From Staphylococcus sp. IVB6214 (GTDB lineage Bacteria > Bacillota > Bacilli > Staphylococcales > Staphylococcaceae), in NCBI RefSeq assembly GCF_025558585.1, contig NZ_CP094723.1, positions 372,001-436,000 of the forward strand: a DNA stretch of 64,000 bases, written 5' to 3'. Under the pieces are notes generated by a model that had not been told where the DNA came from, ran no database searches, and worked only from the letters and a program-made list of their open reading frames with translations. A program made the position numbers and the translations under genes. This document shows, piece by piece, positions 1-10,342 of the stretch; the first letter of the stretch is position 1; each line of letters opens with the position of its first letter.

Positions 1-586
1 AGCTGAAACCCCATCATACAAAAAATTGATTCGTAATGCCGATTACATCATCCCTGATGGAACAGGTGTTGTAAAAGCTGCCAAATGGTTAGGCACACCA
101 TTACCGGAACGTGTACCAGGTATAGAAGTGATGGAAAAGTGTTTGGAGATTGCACAACAGGAAGGATTGCGTGTGTTCTTGTTAGGTGCGACGGATGAAG
201 TGGTAAAGGGAGCGGTACTAAACATTCAAAATAAATATCCTAATAGCGAAGTAAAAGGGCATCATGGATTTGCACCTTTAGATGATACGTCAGTAGTAGA
301 TGAAATACGTGCATTCCAGCCTGACTTTGTTTTTGTAGGGATGGGCTACCCGAAACAAGAACAATGGATTCAACAGCATCGCAATCACTTTGAACATACG
401 TTGATGATGGGTGTAGGGGGATCGATTGATGTTTTCAGTGGTACAGTGAAACGAGCACCACGTATATGGCGTCAACTCAACTTGGAATGGCTTTATCGTA
501 TTTTAAAAGATGTGAAACGTATCAAACGATCTCACAGAATTCCTAAGTTTGTTTGGGCAGTTTTAAAGCAAAAAATGAAAAAGTAA
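1..586 (+). CDS. tagA: TagA/TarA N-acetylmannosaminyltransferase, 5' end cut by window edge
   Basis: WecG/TagA/CpsF-family glycosyltransferase. It adds ManNAc to undecaprenyl-PP-GlcNAc, the first committed step of the wall teichoic acid linkage unit, at the cytoplasmic membrane face. The reading frame is open to base 2, so the true start lies outside the window and about 190 C-terminal residues remain (family length about 250). The frame contains the family-typical NADYIIPDGTGVV and FVGMGYPKQEQWI motifs and a basic C-terminal tail. A TTG at 26 is in frame but internal to the conserved domain. It is convergent with tagH across a bidirectional terminator. Identity is confident; the start is not visible. 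Confidence 0.93.
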   Translation, partial: AETPSYKKLIRNADYIIPDGTGVVKAAKWLGTPLPERVPGIEVMEKCLEIAQQEGLRVFLLGATDEVVKGAVLNIQNKYPNSEVKGHHGFAPLDDTSVVDEIRAFQPDFVFVGMGYPKQEQWIQQHRNHFEHTLMMGVGGSIDVFSGTVKRAPRIWRQLNLEWLYRILKDVKRIKRSHRIPKFVWAVLKQKMKK

Positions 587-608
587 ATATCTTGATATCA
601 ATCACTAT

Positions 609-650
609 AAAAACGCTGTGATAGCGACAATGACTATCACAGCGTTGAAC
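609..650. terminator. Bidirectional terminator between tagA and tagH
   Basis: A 12-bp perfect inverted repeat (AACGCTGTGATA at 612-623, TATCACAGCGTT at 635-646) lies between two convergent stop codons. A-rich and T-rich flanks on the two sides would serve both genes. Confidence 0.85.
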
Positions 651-651
651 T

Positions 652-1799
<1,148 letters not shown>

Positions 1800-2603
1800 A
1801 TGAATTCTGTAGCAGTAGTGTTAAAAGAACATTTAAAAAGTTTTTATTTAATTCAAAGATTAGCACAATTCCAGTTGAAAATTTCGAATCATAATAATTA
1901 TCTAGGCTTAGCATGGGAACTTATAAATCCAGCTATTCAAATTTTGGTATACTGGTTTGTTTTTGGGTTTGGTATTCGAAGTAACCAACCTATTGAAGGT
2001 GTCCCTTTTATTTATTGGCTACTTGTCGGGATTAGCATGTGGTTCTTTATTAATCAAGGAGCCTTAGAAGGAACAAAGGCTATTACAATGAAGTATAATC
2101 AAGTGGCTAAGATGAATTTTCCACTGTCGATCATTCCCACCTATATCCTTACAAGTAAATTATACGGGCACTTGGCATTAGTTGGTTCTATTATTGTTTT
2201 ATGTACTATTTTTGGCATTATGCCATCTATTTATATTATTCAATTGTTGCTATATATTCCGTTTGCTTTTATGTTTACAATGTCTGTTACATTATTGACA
2301 TCAACATTAGCCGTCCTTATACGCGATACGCAAATGGCGATGCAAGCAATACTAAGAATTCTTTTTTATGCATCACCCATTTTATGGGTACCACAACCAG
2401 GATCAATTCCTGAAAAATTGATGATGTTAAACCCTGTATATTTTATTGCAGAAAGTTATCGTTCAGCAATTCTTTTTAAAGAATGGTATTTTATCACGCA
2501 TTGGGAATTGGCATTGTATAATGTGTGTGTCATACTGTTATTCTTTGTACTTGGGTCTATGTTGCATATGCGTTACAGAGATCACTTTGCTGATTTTATG
2601 TAA
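1800..2603 (+). CDS. tagG: TagG, permease of the teichoic acid ABC exporter
   Basis: ABC-2 type membrane subunit that moves lipid-linked wall teichoic acid across the membrane, paired with TagH. The protein is 267 aa, close to the 270 aa of S. aureus TarG. It has about six hydrophobic segments, the conserved N-terminal YLIQRLAQFQ stretch before the first membrane segment, and the NPVYFIAESYR segment before the last helices. The ATG at 1800 gives the family-typical N-terminus. A strong terminator follows. TarG is the target of targocil-type inhibitors in S. aureus. Confidence 0.95.
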   Translation: MNSVAVVLKEHLKSFYLIQRLAQFQLKISNHNNYLGLAWELINPAIQILVYWFVFGFGIRSNQPIEGVPFIYWLLVGISMWFFINQGALEGTKAITMKYNQVAKMNFPLSIIPTYILTSKLYGHLALVGSIIVLCTIFGIMPSIYIIQLLLYIPFAFMFTMSVTLLTSTLAVLIRDTQMAMQAILRILFYASPILWVPQPGSIPEKLMMLNPVYFIAESYRSAILFKEWYFITHWELALYNVCVILLFFVLGSMLHMRYRDHFADFM

Positions 2604-2614
2604 CATTATAAAGA

Positions 2615-2651
2615 CGCCTTCAATACAACGATAGTGTATTGAAGGCGATTT
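2615..2651 (+). terminator. Terminator after tagG
   Basis: A 12-bp perfect inverted repeat (CGCCTTCAATAC at 2615-2626, GTATTGAAGGCG at 2636-2647) is followed by ATTT, 12 bases after the tagG stop. It separates tagG from tagB, so tagB probably has its own promoter or depends on read-through. Confidence 0.8.
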
Positions 2652-2687
2652 GCTTATAAGATGGATAAATCTAATGAGGTGTCATAT

Positions 2688-3785
2688 ATGATTCGTATGA
2701 TAATAAAAAAAATCTATTTAATATTAGTAACTATGATGCAATGTTTGTGTAGTAGACAACGTGTACAAGAGAACCATGTCGTTGTAATGATGACTTTCAA
2801 AGAGGACTTGTTACCCATTATTGAAAAACTAAGTGCAAAGGGCTATCAAGTGACCGTATTTACAAAAGTATCTCACTTTGAAGCATTGAAGCATCTTCAA
2901 AATATTCATATTGTATCAATGAATCGTCGCAATCTTTATCAGCAGATTCGTGAACTTCGTTCGGCAAAAGTTATTTTTATTGACACTTACTATCATTTGT
3001 TCGGAGCATTTAAAAAGCAATCAAAACAAACAGTTATACAAACTTGGCATGCCGCAGGTGCATTGAAGCAATTTGGATTAGAAGATCATGCGGTAAATAG
3101 AGACAACAAAAGAGAAGTGGCACAACACCAAGCTGTATATGATGCGACAGATAAGTATATAGTTGGATGTCCTCAAATGGCACGATGCTTCAAACAATCT
3201 TTTGGTGCAGAAGATCATCAATTTCTTAACTATGGTGTACCGAGATTAACGGGTCATTTGAATGTTGATATTCTAGCAGAGCAACACCAGCTGAAACAGA
3301 AAATGGGAATTCAAGGGAAAGTAGCAGTATATTTACCGACATATCGTGAAGAAGGCCAATTGAATCGTGTCATTGATCAACAAGCTTTCAACCAAGCATT
3401 GCCAGATTATATATTATTAAGTCAATACCACCCAGCTGTTGAAGCGCCGGAGACTGAACAACCTTTATCACTCAGTACACGTGAGCTATTAATGATTGCA
3501 GATGTAGTGATTACGGATTATAGTTCACTTGCTATTGAAGCAAGTTTATATGGAAAACCCGCTATTTTCTATGTCTATGACGAAATGGCCTATGAACAGA
3601 TAAGAGGGCTTAATAATTATTATTATGATATTCCAAAACGATACAAAGTCTATCATGAAGTGGCGTTGCATCAACGTATTAGAGAAGGCAATCTTGAACC
3701 ATTATTTGAAGACTGGCATGTATTTAATACAAAAGAAAATTTAGAAAAACTAATAAATTATATGGATGAAATCATATTTTTATAA
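2688..3785 (+). CDS. tagB: TagB/TarB primer glycerophosphotransferase
   Basis: CDP-glycerol:linkage-unit glycerophosphotransferase that adds the first glycerol phosphate to the ManNAc-GlcNAc lipid. It is a membrane-associated Glyphos_transf protein. It shows the family motifs TWHAAGALKQFG, LPTYREE, a SQYHP histidine, and ITDYSSLAIEASLYGKPAIF. The ORF can begin upstream at 2661, but GAGGTG at 2676-2681 sits 6 nt before the ATG at 2688. That start gives 365 aa, matching the S. aureus length of 367. The N-terminus is amphipathic or hydrophobic. The next gene is tagD; the tagX gene seen here in S. aureus is missing. Confidence 0.92.
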   Translation: MIRMIIKKIYLILVTMMQCLCSRQRVQENHVVVMMTFKEDLLPIIEKLSAKGYQVTVFTKVSHFEALKHLQNIHIVSMNRRNLYQQIRELRSAKVIFIDTYYHLFGAFKKQSKQTVIQTWHAAGALKQFGLEDHAVNRDNKREVAQHQAVYDATDKYIVGCPQMARCFKQSFGAEDHQFLNYGVPRLTGHLNVDILAEQHQLKQKMGIQGKVAVYLPTYREEGQLNRVIDQQAFNQALPDYILLSQYHPAVEAPETEQPLSLSTRELLMIADVVITDYSSLAIEASLYGKPAIFYVYDEMAYEQIRGLNNYYYDIPKRYKVYHEVALHQRIREGNLEPLFEDWHVFNTKENLEKLINYMDEIIFL

Positions 3786-3862
3786 CAGTGGTTTTGAGTG
3801 GGGAAAACCGGTATGCTATAATTTGACTAATAATATATGAATAAATTAAAGGAGTTAAAGAT

Positions 3863-4261
3863 ATGAAACGCGTAATTACATATGGAACGTACGACTTATT
3901 ACACTATGGACACATTGAATTGTTACGTCGCGCACGCGAATTAGGAGATTATCTAGTTGTAGCGTTATCTAGTGATGAGTTTAATCAAATAAAAAACAAA
4001 AAATCTTATTATGATTATGAGAAACGTAAGATGATGTTAGAATCTATCCGATATGTTGACTTAGTTATCCCTGAGCATGATTGGGAACAGAAGGTCAAAG
4101 ATGTAGAAAAGTATGAAATCGATACATTTGTGATGGGACATGACTGGGAAGGTGAATTCGACTTCTTAAAATACAAATGTGAAGTGATTTATTTAAAACG
4201 AACAGAAGGTATTTCTACTACGCAAATTAAACAAGAGTTGTACGGTAAAGATGCCAAATAA
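3863..4261 (+). CDS. tagD: TagD/TarD glycerol-3-phosphate cytidylyltransferase
   Basis: Makes CDP-glycerol from CTP and sn-glycerol-3-phosphate for teichoic acid synthesis; cytoplasmic. At 132 aa it is exactly family-sized. The HxGH nucleotide-binding motif is H14-Y-G-H17 and the C-terminal RTEGISTT signature is at residues 113-120. A strong AAAGGAG precedes the ATG. It follows tagB after 77 bp and ends in a bidirectional terminator shared with convergent pbp4. Confidence 0.97.
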   Translation: MKRVITYGTYDLLHYGHIELLRRARELGDYLVVALSSDEFNQIKNKKSYYDYEKRKMMLESIRYVDLVIPEHDWEQKVKDVEKYEIDTFVMGHDWEGEFDFLKYKCEVIYLKRTEGISTTQIKQELYGKDAK

Positions 4262-4300
4262 AAAAACGTTCTTTTCGATCATTCGAAAAGAACGTTTTTT
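4261..4300. terminator. Bidirectional terminator between tagD and pbp4
   Basis: An 18-bp perfect inverted repeat (AAAAAACGTTCTTTTCGA and its complement) around a 4-nt loop fills the gap between two convergent stop codons. The A and T runs are part of the stem, so it can work in both directions. Confidence 0.9.
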
Positions 4301-5575
4301 CTACTTACGAAAACGCAGTAGTACATAGTATATTGGAATGCTCAATAATAAGACTGAAAAGAAGAGAACGAATAAAGTTAAGGCGGGATGTGCAGACCAA
4401 CTTGACTCTACAATAGACTTAGACGTATGAATCAAAGGGCGTTCGACTTTGACAGTTGGTGGACCATATGAAGATGTGATGAATTTTCGATCATAATCAA
4501 TATGGACTTTGCCGTCTTCAACAACGAACTTGTAATCGTCGTTCATATTTTTAGGAACAACGTCGTAAAAATCTTGGGTAACGTGGTATTTTGTTCCGTT
4601 GATTTCATGCTCACCTTTTGAAAGGATTTGGCGATATTCGTATTGATCAAATAAATAGTTAATCATGCTAGCATTGATCATGTCACGCTGTTCTTCGCCG
4701 CCAATGCGATAGTAATCTCCGACTCCCATAATGACACTATGAATTCTAAATTGACCACGCTTCGTTGTCACGGTGCTGTTATAATCTGCCACATCGCTTG
4801 AACCCGTTTTTAAACCATCTGTTCCCGGCACGCTCATATCTGCACCTTCTAAAAGGTTGTTGAAAGTGTAGTATGTTACACCATGCTGTGTCGGTGCCAC
4901 TTGCTTGGTAAAGGTTAAAATATCTGGCGTATCATTCACGGTATGTTGTGCCAAAATAGCGTAATCATGAGCAGAACTGACGGTTGCAGATTCAGAGCGA
5001 TATCGCTCGGGGGCATAATCTTTGAGAAGTCTATTCTCTGCACCTGTTGGATTGACATAATGTGTGTTATTCATACCAAGATCTTTGGCTGTTTGGTTCA
5101 TTAAATCTACAAAATCAGAAGTACTATCAGATACTAAGTTAGCTAAAATGAGTGAAGACGCATTGCTTGAAGCTGATACAGTAATTTGTAAAAGTTCTGC
5201 TACGGTATATGTTTCGCCCGGATAAAGTTTTGTATTGCTCAACTCTGGTAATGTAGACATACGATAATGATCATCTGTAATTTTCACGGTATCTGTTAAT
5301 TTGAATTTCCCATCATCAATGGCTTTTAATGTAAGGTACATTGTCATTAGCTTCGTCATTGATGCTGGATCCCATTGTTGATGGTCTTCGAAGTTATAGA
5401 GCACTTGCCCAGTATGACTTATACCAACATATCCTACTGGTTGAAACCGGTTATCAACAGAATAACCTGCTTGTTGTGAAATATCGACAGGTGTCAGTGT
5501 GTTTGCCTTCGCAAAAGGTGATATACTGATGGTAGCGAAGAATACGACAATGATCGTGTAAAATATCTTTTTCAT
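4301..5575 (-). CDS. pbp4: PBP4, low-molecular-weight penicillin-binding protein
   Basis: Serine DD-peptidase/transpeptidase that increases peptidoglycan cross-linking and is linked to beta-lactam resistance in staphylococci. The 424-aa protein has an N-terminal signal sequence ending near the alanine-rich FAKA. The catalytic motifs are S72-M-T-K75, S136-S-N138 and K256-T-G258. A beta-rich C-terminal domain follows, then a C-terminal membrane anchor (about 395-420) with a basic end. It is divergent from abcA, as in S. aureus, where the shared intergenic region is regulated by MgrA and others. Identity is firm. Confidence 0.96.
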   Translation of the reverse strand: MKKIFYTIIVVFFATISISPFAKANTLTPVDISQQAGYSVDNRFQPVGYVGISHTGQVLYNFEDHQQWDPASMTKLMTMYLTLKAIDDGKFKLTDTVKITDDHYRMSTLPELSNTKLYPGETYTVAELLQITVSASSNASSLILANLVSDSTSDFVDLMNQTAKDLGMNNTHYVNPTGAENRLLKDYAPERYRSESATVSSAHDYAILAQHTVNDTPDILTFTKQVAPTQHGVTYYTFNNLLEGADMSVPGTDGLKTGSSDVADYNSTVTTKRGQFRIHSVIMGVGDYYRIGGEEQRDMINASMINYLFDQYEYRQILSKGEHEINGTKYHVTQDFYDVVPKNMNDDYKFVVEDGKVHIDYDRKFITSSYGPPTVKVERPLIHTSKSIVESSWSAHPALTLFVLFFSVLLLSIPIYYVLLRFRK

Positions 5576-5812
5576 ATGAAACTCCCTTTTAATACGTTAA
5601 AAATGCAAAAATAACATATTTATATTAGCATAATTATGTTAGTAATTGTATGGTACTTTTATTTTGAATATGAATTATTGTAGTAAAAGATTCAATGATG
5701 ATGGATGTATAAGGATATGAAATGAAAATAAAGCGGTCAGACAACCCGCACACTGACGTGAAAATGCGAGGGGTCTTGGGAGAAATTATGATGTAATGAG
5801 GTATGACAAAAT

Positions 5813-7543
5813 ATGAAATCAAATAATCCATTAGTTTATTTATTAAAAAAAATCACATGGCCTGTCGGATTGATTATAACAGCAGTAGTAATCTCATCAT
5901 TAGGCAGTTTGAGCGGCCTTCTTGTGCCTCTATTCACGGGTCAAATGGTTGATAAGTTTACTCTGTCATCCATTAATCCATGGTTTATAGGGGCGTTAAT
6001 CTTAGTCTTTTTATTGAATGCCCTGTTAAGTGGTATTGGATATTATTTACTCAATAAAATTGGGGAGAAGATGATCTATGCCATTCGCTCGGTTTTATGG
6101 CAGCATATTATTCATTTGAAAATGCCTTTTTTTGATCAAAATGAAAGTGGGCAATTGATGAGTCGATTGACAGATGATACCAAAGTTATCAATGACTTTA
6201 TTTCTCAAAAGCTTCCTAACTTGCTCCCATCTGTTATTACTTTAATAGGCTCATTTATTATGTTATTCATCCTTGATTGGCAAATGACTTTGATGACGTT
6301 TATTACAATTCCATTATTTATTATTGTGATGATACCACTCGGAAGAATTATGCAAAAAATATCCAAAAATACACAAAGTGAAATTGCGGAATTCAGTGGG
6401 TTGCTTGGGCGTGTGTTGACTGAGATGCGTTTAGTAAAAGTATCAAACACGGAAAAGTTAGAGTTAGAAAAAGCACATGATAACTTATCAGAGATTTACC
6501 GTCTCGGCTTAAAACAAGCAAAAATTGCTGCGGTGATTCAACCAATCTCTGGTATTATTATGCTCGCAACGATTGGTATTATTTTAGGATTTGGTGGTTT
6601 GCGTATTGCATCGGGTGCTATTTCTGCCGGGACACTTGTTGCAATGATTTTCTACGTTTTGAATTTATCTATGCCGTTGATTAATTTATCAACATTGATT
6701 ACAGATTATAAAAAGGCAGTAGGTGCAAGTAGTCGAATTGATGAAATACTGCATGAACCTTTGGAACATATTACGTTACCTGATGAAAACAATCGTATTT
6801 TTACAGGTGATTTAGTATTTGATCATGTTGACTTTGGATATGATGCGCAGCCTGTGCTACAAGACGTATCTTTGCGCATTAAACCAGGTGCAGTAACAGC
6901 ATTTGTTGGGCCATCTGGGTCAGGAAAAAGCACGGTATTTAGTCTGATTGAAAGAATGTATGATGTCTCGCATGGAACCATTACATACGGTGGTACATCT
7001 ATATACGATCTCTCCTTAACTGATTGGCGTCGTAAAATCGGCTATGTGATGCAAAGTAATGCAATGATGAATGGATCGATTCGAGATAATATATTATACG
7101 GTATCGATCGTGAAGTCTCAGATGAAGAACTGATTCATTATGCACGCTTAGCACATTGTCATGACTTTATCATGGCGTTTGATCAAGGCTATGATACGTT
7201 AGTTGGTGAACGTGGTTTGAAGTTGTCAGGTGGACAAAGGCAACGAATAGATATTGCACGTAGCTTTGTGAAAAATCCAGACATATTACTGTTGGATGAA
7301 GCAACTGCTAATCTCGATAGTGAGAGTGAACGCAAAATTCAAGAAGCTTTGGAAACACTCATGATGAACCGAACGACGATTGTGATCGCGCATCGATTAT
7401 CTACAATAAAAAAAGCAGAACAAATTATTTTCTTAGATCAAGGACGTGTTACAGGCGTAGGCCGTCACGAAACATTGATGGCAACACATGAAAAATATCA
7501 ACAGTTTGTAGAAACGCAAAGTTTAACCCAACAAAATCAATAA
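5813..7543 (+). CDS. abcA: AbcA, homodimeric ABC exporter
   Basis: Half-transporter with an N-terminal six-helix domain (residues about 15-310) and a C-terminal NBD, 576 aa. It shows Walker A GPSGSGKST, signature LSGGQRQR, Walker B ILLLDEAT and the H-loop in IVIAHRLSTI. In S. aureus AbcA exports phenol-soluble modulins and confers tolerance to some beta-lactams and dyes. The place opposite pbp4 supports orthology. GAGGT lies about 10 nt before the ATG. It is followed by a hairpin shared with the feo cluster. Confidence 0.93.
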   Translation: MKSNNPLVYLLKKITWPVGLIITAVVISSLGSLSGLLVPLFTGQMVDKFTLSSINPWFIGALILVFLLNALLSGIGYYLLNKIGEKMIYAIRSVLWQHIIHLKMPFFDQNESGQLMSRLTDDTKVINDFISQKLPNLLPSVITLIGSFIMLFILDWQMTLMTFITIPLFIIVMIPLGRIMQKISKNTQSEIAEFSGLLGRVLTEMRLVKVSNTEKLELEKAHDNLSEIYRLGLKQAKIAAVIQPISGIIMLATIGIILGFGGLRIASGAISAGTLVAMIFYVLNLSMPLINLSTLITDYKKAVGASSRIDEILHEPLEHITLPDENNRIFTGDLVFDHVDFGYDAQPVLQDVSLRIKPGAVTAFVGPSGSGKSTVFSLIERMYDVSHGTITYGGTSIYDLSLTDWRRKIGYVMQSNAMMNGSIRDNILYGIDREVSDEELIHYARLAHCHDFIMAFDQGYDTLVGERGLKLSGGQRQRIDIARSFVKNPDILLLDEATANLDSESERKIQEALETLMMNRTTIVIAHRLSTIKKAEQIIFLDQGRVTGVGRHETLMATHEKYQQFVETQSLTQQNQ

Positions 7544-7550
7544 ATAGTAA

Positions 7551-7585
7551 AGCCCCCTTATGCATCTCGCATAAGGGGGCTCATC
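7551..7585. terminator. Terminator between abcA and the feo cluster
   Basis: A 13-bp perfect inverted repeat (AGCCCCCTTATGC at 7551-7563 and its complement ending 7581) with a 5-nt loop lies between convergent stops. The G/C-rich base suggests a stable bidirectional terminator, although the T tracts are short. Confidence 0.75.
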
Positions 7586-7586
7586 A

Positions 7587-7745
7587 TTATTGTAGGTGTT
7601 TTGGAAGGTTCTCTGTTGGACATTGTTGATTGCTTTCGCATGCGCTACATTTTCCTTGTTTTGAACGTTTGAAATATCGAACGAGTACAAAGATGGAATA
7701 GCCAACGATAAGTGCCAGAAGTATTAAGTTAATCAAAAGTGTCAT
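7587..7745 (-). CDS. FeoB-associated Cys-rich membrane protein
   Basis: A 52-aa protein with one membrane helix near the N-terminus, a basic stretch (RYFKRSKQGK) and a cysteine cluster CSACESNQQCP. This is the layout of the FeoB-associated small protein family found downstream of feoB in Firmicutes. Its role is unknown but is presumed to support or regulate FeoB. A longer ORF extends to 7853, but an AGGAGG 9 nt before the ATG at 7745 and the family-like N-terminus favour the short form. It lies 14 bp after feoB and is probably co-transcribed. Confidence 0.8.
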   Translation of the reverse strand: MTLLINLILLALIVGYSIFVLVRYFKRSKQGKCSACESNQQCPTENLPKHLQ

Positions 7746-7759
7746 CACATGATACCTCC

Positions 7760-9754
7760 TTATATGAAAAGCGAGCCGATTTGATAAATTGCCATCGAAA
7801 TGACGTACGCGATGACAAATGGGTATGTTCCTGCAAATAGTGTCCATTTCCATGAAGTTGTTTCTTTACGAATCGCAGCAACTGTTGCTAAGCATGGAAC
7901 ATAAAGCAAAATAAATACCATAAATGAATAGGCAGACAATGCAGTGAAATGCGTTGATACCATTGATACTAGCGCATCATCATTTACAGCATAAATGATG
8001 GCCATAGCGCTGACGATGACTTCTTTAGCTAAGAAACCTGGTATCAGTGTTGCAGCTGCTTGCCATGAACTGAAACCGAGTGGAATAAGAATCGGTGCAA
8101 TAGCAGCGCCAATCATGTGTAAGAAGCTTTCTTCAATTGGTACATCGATGCCATTTGGACCTGCATAGTTGAGCAACCAGATAATAACAGAACCAGCAAA
8201 AATAAATGTACCTGCTTTTTTTACAAAGCCTTTCCCTTTTTCCCATGTGCTACGCCATAGCGTTTTTAGAGATGGTAACCGATAAGGTGGGAGTTCTACG
8301 ACGAAAATAGACGTATCTTTTTTTAGCACTGTTTTGGATAAGATCCAGCTGACAATCAATGCTACGATAATGCCAAGTACATACAAACTTAAAACTACAA
8401 GTGCTTGATGTTGTGCAAAGAAAATTCCTACAAATAAAGCATACACAGGTAGTCGTGCGGAACATGACATAAATGGTGCAATCAAGATCGTAGTTAAGCG
8501 TTCTTTCTCTTCTTCGATACTACGTGCTGCCATAATACCAGGTACATTACAGCCAAAACCGATAATCATTGGAATGAAAGATTTTCCGTTAAGACCAAAT
8601 CCTTCCATAATGCGGTCCATAATAACTGCAATACGTGCCATATAGCCTGAGTCTTCTAATAGAGAAATAAAGAAGAATAGGACTAAAATCTGTGGAACGA
8701 AAACAAGTACACCGCCGACACCGGCAATAATACCGTCTGTTACCATATCCTGCAATGCCGGATAAATACCGATGCTTGTCATTGTTTGTTTGGCAAAGTC
8801 TGTGAGTGGTCCACCAAAGAATGCATCTAATTGATCTGATAGTGGTGTCCCAACCCATGTGAAAGTGGTTTGGAAAATCAACCACATAATGCCTAAAAAG
8901 ATCGGAATTCCGAGTATTTTATGTGTCAGTAATGCATCGACACGCTCTGTAAAATGGTGTTTGCGTGCATCTGGATACGAAACAACATCTGAGAGAATAT
9001 GCTGGATATAATCTTGTCGACATGTTTGGATCTGCTTTACGATGTCTGCGTCTGACAGTGATGTTGTGGCAGCAATCGTCGTATTAAGTTTTTCACATAG
9101 TTCTAGACCAAGATAGGTTTTGACAGCTGGATTACCAAGCAAATATTGAATAGCTAAAAAGCGATAATGTTTATTCGCAAGTGTTAGCGTATCAGGAAGT
9201 TTTGCAACAAGTGCGCGAATCAAGTTTTCAATATCTTCGCCATAATCAATGACGAGCGGACGTCGCGTTGACACATGGTGGTCACTGAGTGCTTTGAGAA
9301 CATCACTACTTCCCTTTCCAGTACGCGCAATCACCGGGATAATCGGTGTTCGTAGTTGTGTCATTAACTTCTGATGATCAATGCGAATACCACGTTTACT
9401 CGCAACATCGACCATGTTTAAGCCAATGAGTAGAGGGGCTCCGAACTCCATCAATTGAATCGTTAAGTTGAAGTTACGCTCAATCTGTGCGGCATCAATA
9501 ATATTGACCATCCCGTCAAATTGTTCATTGAGTAGATACGTTGTAACGACCGTTTCATCTCTTGAAATAGGAACAAGATCATAAATGCCAGGTAAGTCAA
9601 CTAAATGACCCGCCTGGTCTTTCAGTTTTCCAAGTTTTTTTTCTACGGTAACACCACTCCAGTTCCCCACATATTCGTATGAACCTGTCAGTGCGTTGAA
9701 GAGTGAGGTTTTACCGACATTCGGGTTACCGAGAATACAATACGTGCTACTCAT
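7760..9754 (-). CDS. feoB: FeoB ferrous iron transporter
   Basis: Membrane Fe(II) transporter with an N-terminal G-protein domain (P-loop [16 protein letters not shown] switch region) followed by a helical regulatory segment and two Gate repeats. Conserved gate motifs GCNVPG and SCSARLPVY are present. The start at 9754 gives 664 aa and has GGAG about 8 nt upstream. The longer ORF start at 9814 would add residues that overlap feoA. It overlaps the feoA stop by 8 bp, indicating translational coupling. Probably Fur-controlled with feoA. Confidence 0.95.
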   Translation of the reverse strand: MSSTYCILGNPNVGKTSLFNALTGSYEYVGNWSGVTVEKKLGKLKDQAGHLVDLPGIYDLVPISRDETVVTTYLLNEQFDGMVNIIDAAQIERNFNLTIQLMEFGAPLLIGLNMVDVASKRGIRIDHQKLMTQLRTPIIPVIARTGKGSSDVLKALSDHHVSTRRPLVIDYGEDIENLIRALVAKLPDTLTLANKHYRFLAIQYLLGNPAVKTYLGLELCEKLNTTIAATTSLSDADIVKQIQTCRQDYIQHILSDVVSYPDARKHHFTERVDALLTHKILGIPIFLGIMWLIFQTTFTWVGTPLSDQLDAFFGGPLTDFAKQTMTSIGIYPALQDMVTDGIIAGVGGVLVFVPQILVLFFFISLLEDSGYMARIAVIMDRIMEGFGLNGKSFIPMIIGFGCNVPGIMAARSIEEEKERLTTILIAPFMSCSARLPVYALFVGIFFAQHQALVVLSLYVLGIIVALIVSWILSKTVLKKDTSIFVVELPPYRLPSLKTLWRSTWEKGKGFVKKAGTFIFAGSVIIWLLNYAGPNGIDVPIEESFLHMIGAAIAPILIPLGFSSWQAAATLIPGFLAKEVIVSAMAIIYAVNDDALVSMVSTHFTALSAYSFMVFILLYVPCLATVAAIRKETTSWKWTLFAGTYPFVIAYVISMAIYQIGSLFI

Positions 9755-9983
9755 AATGGTACTCCAATCGAATGTTACAAGCGTCACAATTTCGGACGCA
9801 AATTTGTTGGCCATTAATATTCAATGTACAAGGGCCTTTGAAAAGCCCTTTTTGATGTATAGAGACTTTACTTCCTTCGATACAACCGAGTGCACGCAAT
9901 CGATGTTTTAATTGCGCATTATCCATGTTTAAGGACTTTATACGATATTGTGTGCCGATTTCAGCATTTGCTACATGAATCAT
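9747..9983 (-). CDS. feoA: FeoA, SH3-like partner of FeoB
   Basis: A small (78 aa) cytoplasmic SH3-like protein needed for FeoB function. Residues such as [16 protein letters not shown] and the C-terminal [12 protein letters not shown] stretch fit the FeoA fold. It is the first gene of a three-gene feoA-feoB-small protein unit, and a Fur-like box lies just upstream. The last codons overlap the feoB start. Confidence 0.93.
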   Translation of the reverse strand: MIHVANAEIGTQYRIKSLNMDNAQLKHRLRALGCIEGSKVSIHQKGLFKGPCTLNINGQQICVRNCDACNIRLEYHYE

Positions 9984-10004
9984 ACGATCACCTACTTTTT
10001 ACAT

Positions 10005-10021
10005 ATAATGATAATCATTTT
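10005..10021. promoter_or_regulatory. Fur-like box upstream of feoA
   Basis: AATGAT-A-ATCATT is a perfect 6-1-6 palindrome (10007-10019), close to the core of the Fur consensus TGATAATGATTATCA. It lies about 25 bp upstream of the feoA start. It implies iron repression of ferrous uptake. The assignment to Fur rather than a paralogue such as PerR rests on the downstream genes. Confidence 0.75.
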
Positions 10022-10342
10022 CAATTATAGGATACGTCTATTTTAAGTTTGATGCAATAAGTATTTACACTTAAATATGTAAAATTATTGAAAAGTGAAA
10101 GCAAAATCATTGATTTTTAAAAAATAAAGAGAGTCATTGTTATTCTGAGTTTTCTAAGTGGATTTTAGTAATTTGTTTTGGTTTGATGATGTGACATTGA
10201 AGAATTTTAATCTAAAGAGATAGTTAGTTTTTTAATATAACTATTAAATAATTGTAGCGTTTACAAATTGTATTTTCACAATTTATACTGCATGGTATAA
10301 TTGCTTTGATTTAAATTCAAAGAAGGGTAAGAGGTATCGGTT
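10022..10342. promoter_or_regulatory. Intergenic region with nupC promoter elements
   Basis: About 320 bp of AT-rich sequence with no credible gene. Near its right end is a likely -10 (TATAAT, 10296-10301). Upstream are a 7-bp inverted repeat (AAATTGT/ACAATTT, about 10265-10284) and a weak cre-like string TGTAGCGTTTACA (about 10252-10264, two mismatches to consensus). The inverted repeat would overlap the -35 region and could be an operator for nupC. Confidence 0.4.

Noticed and set aside
8250..8885. Antisense ORFs opposite or out of frame with feoB
   Set aside because: They are shadows of a well-supported gene and have no family features of their own.
10250..10264. cre site before nupC
   Set aside because: TGTAGCGTTTACA departs from the cre consensus at two fixed positions, so it is mentioned only as a weak possibility.
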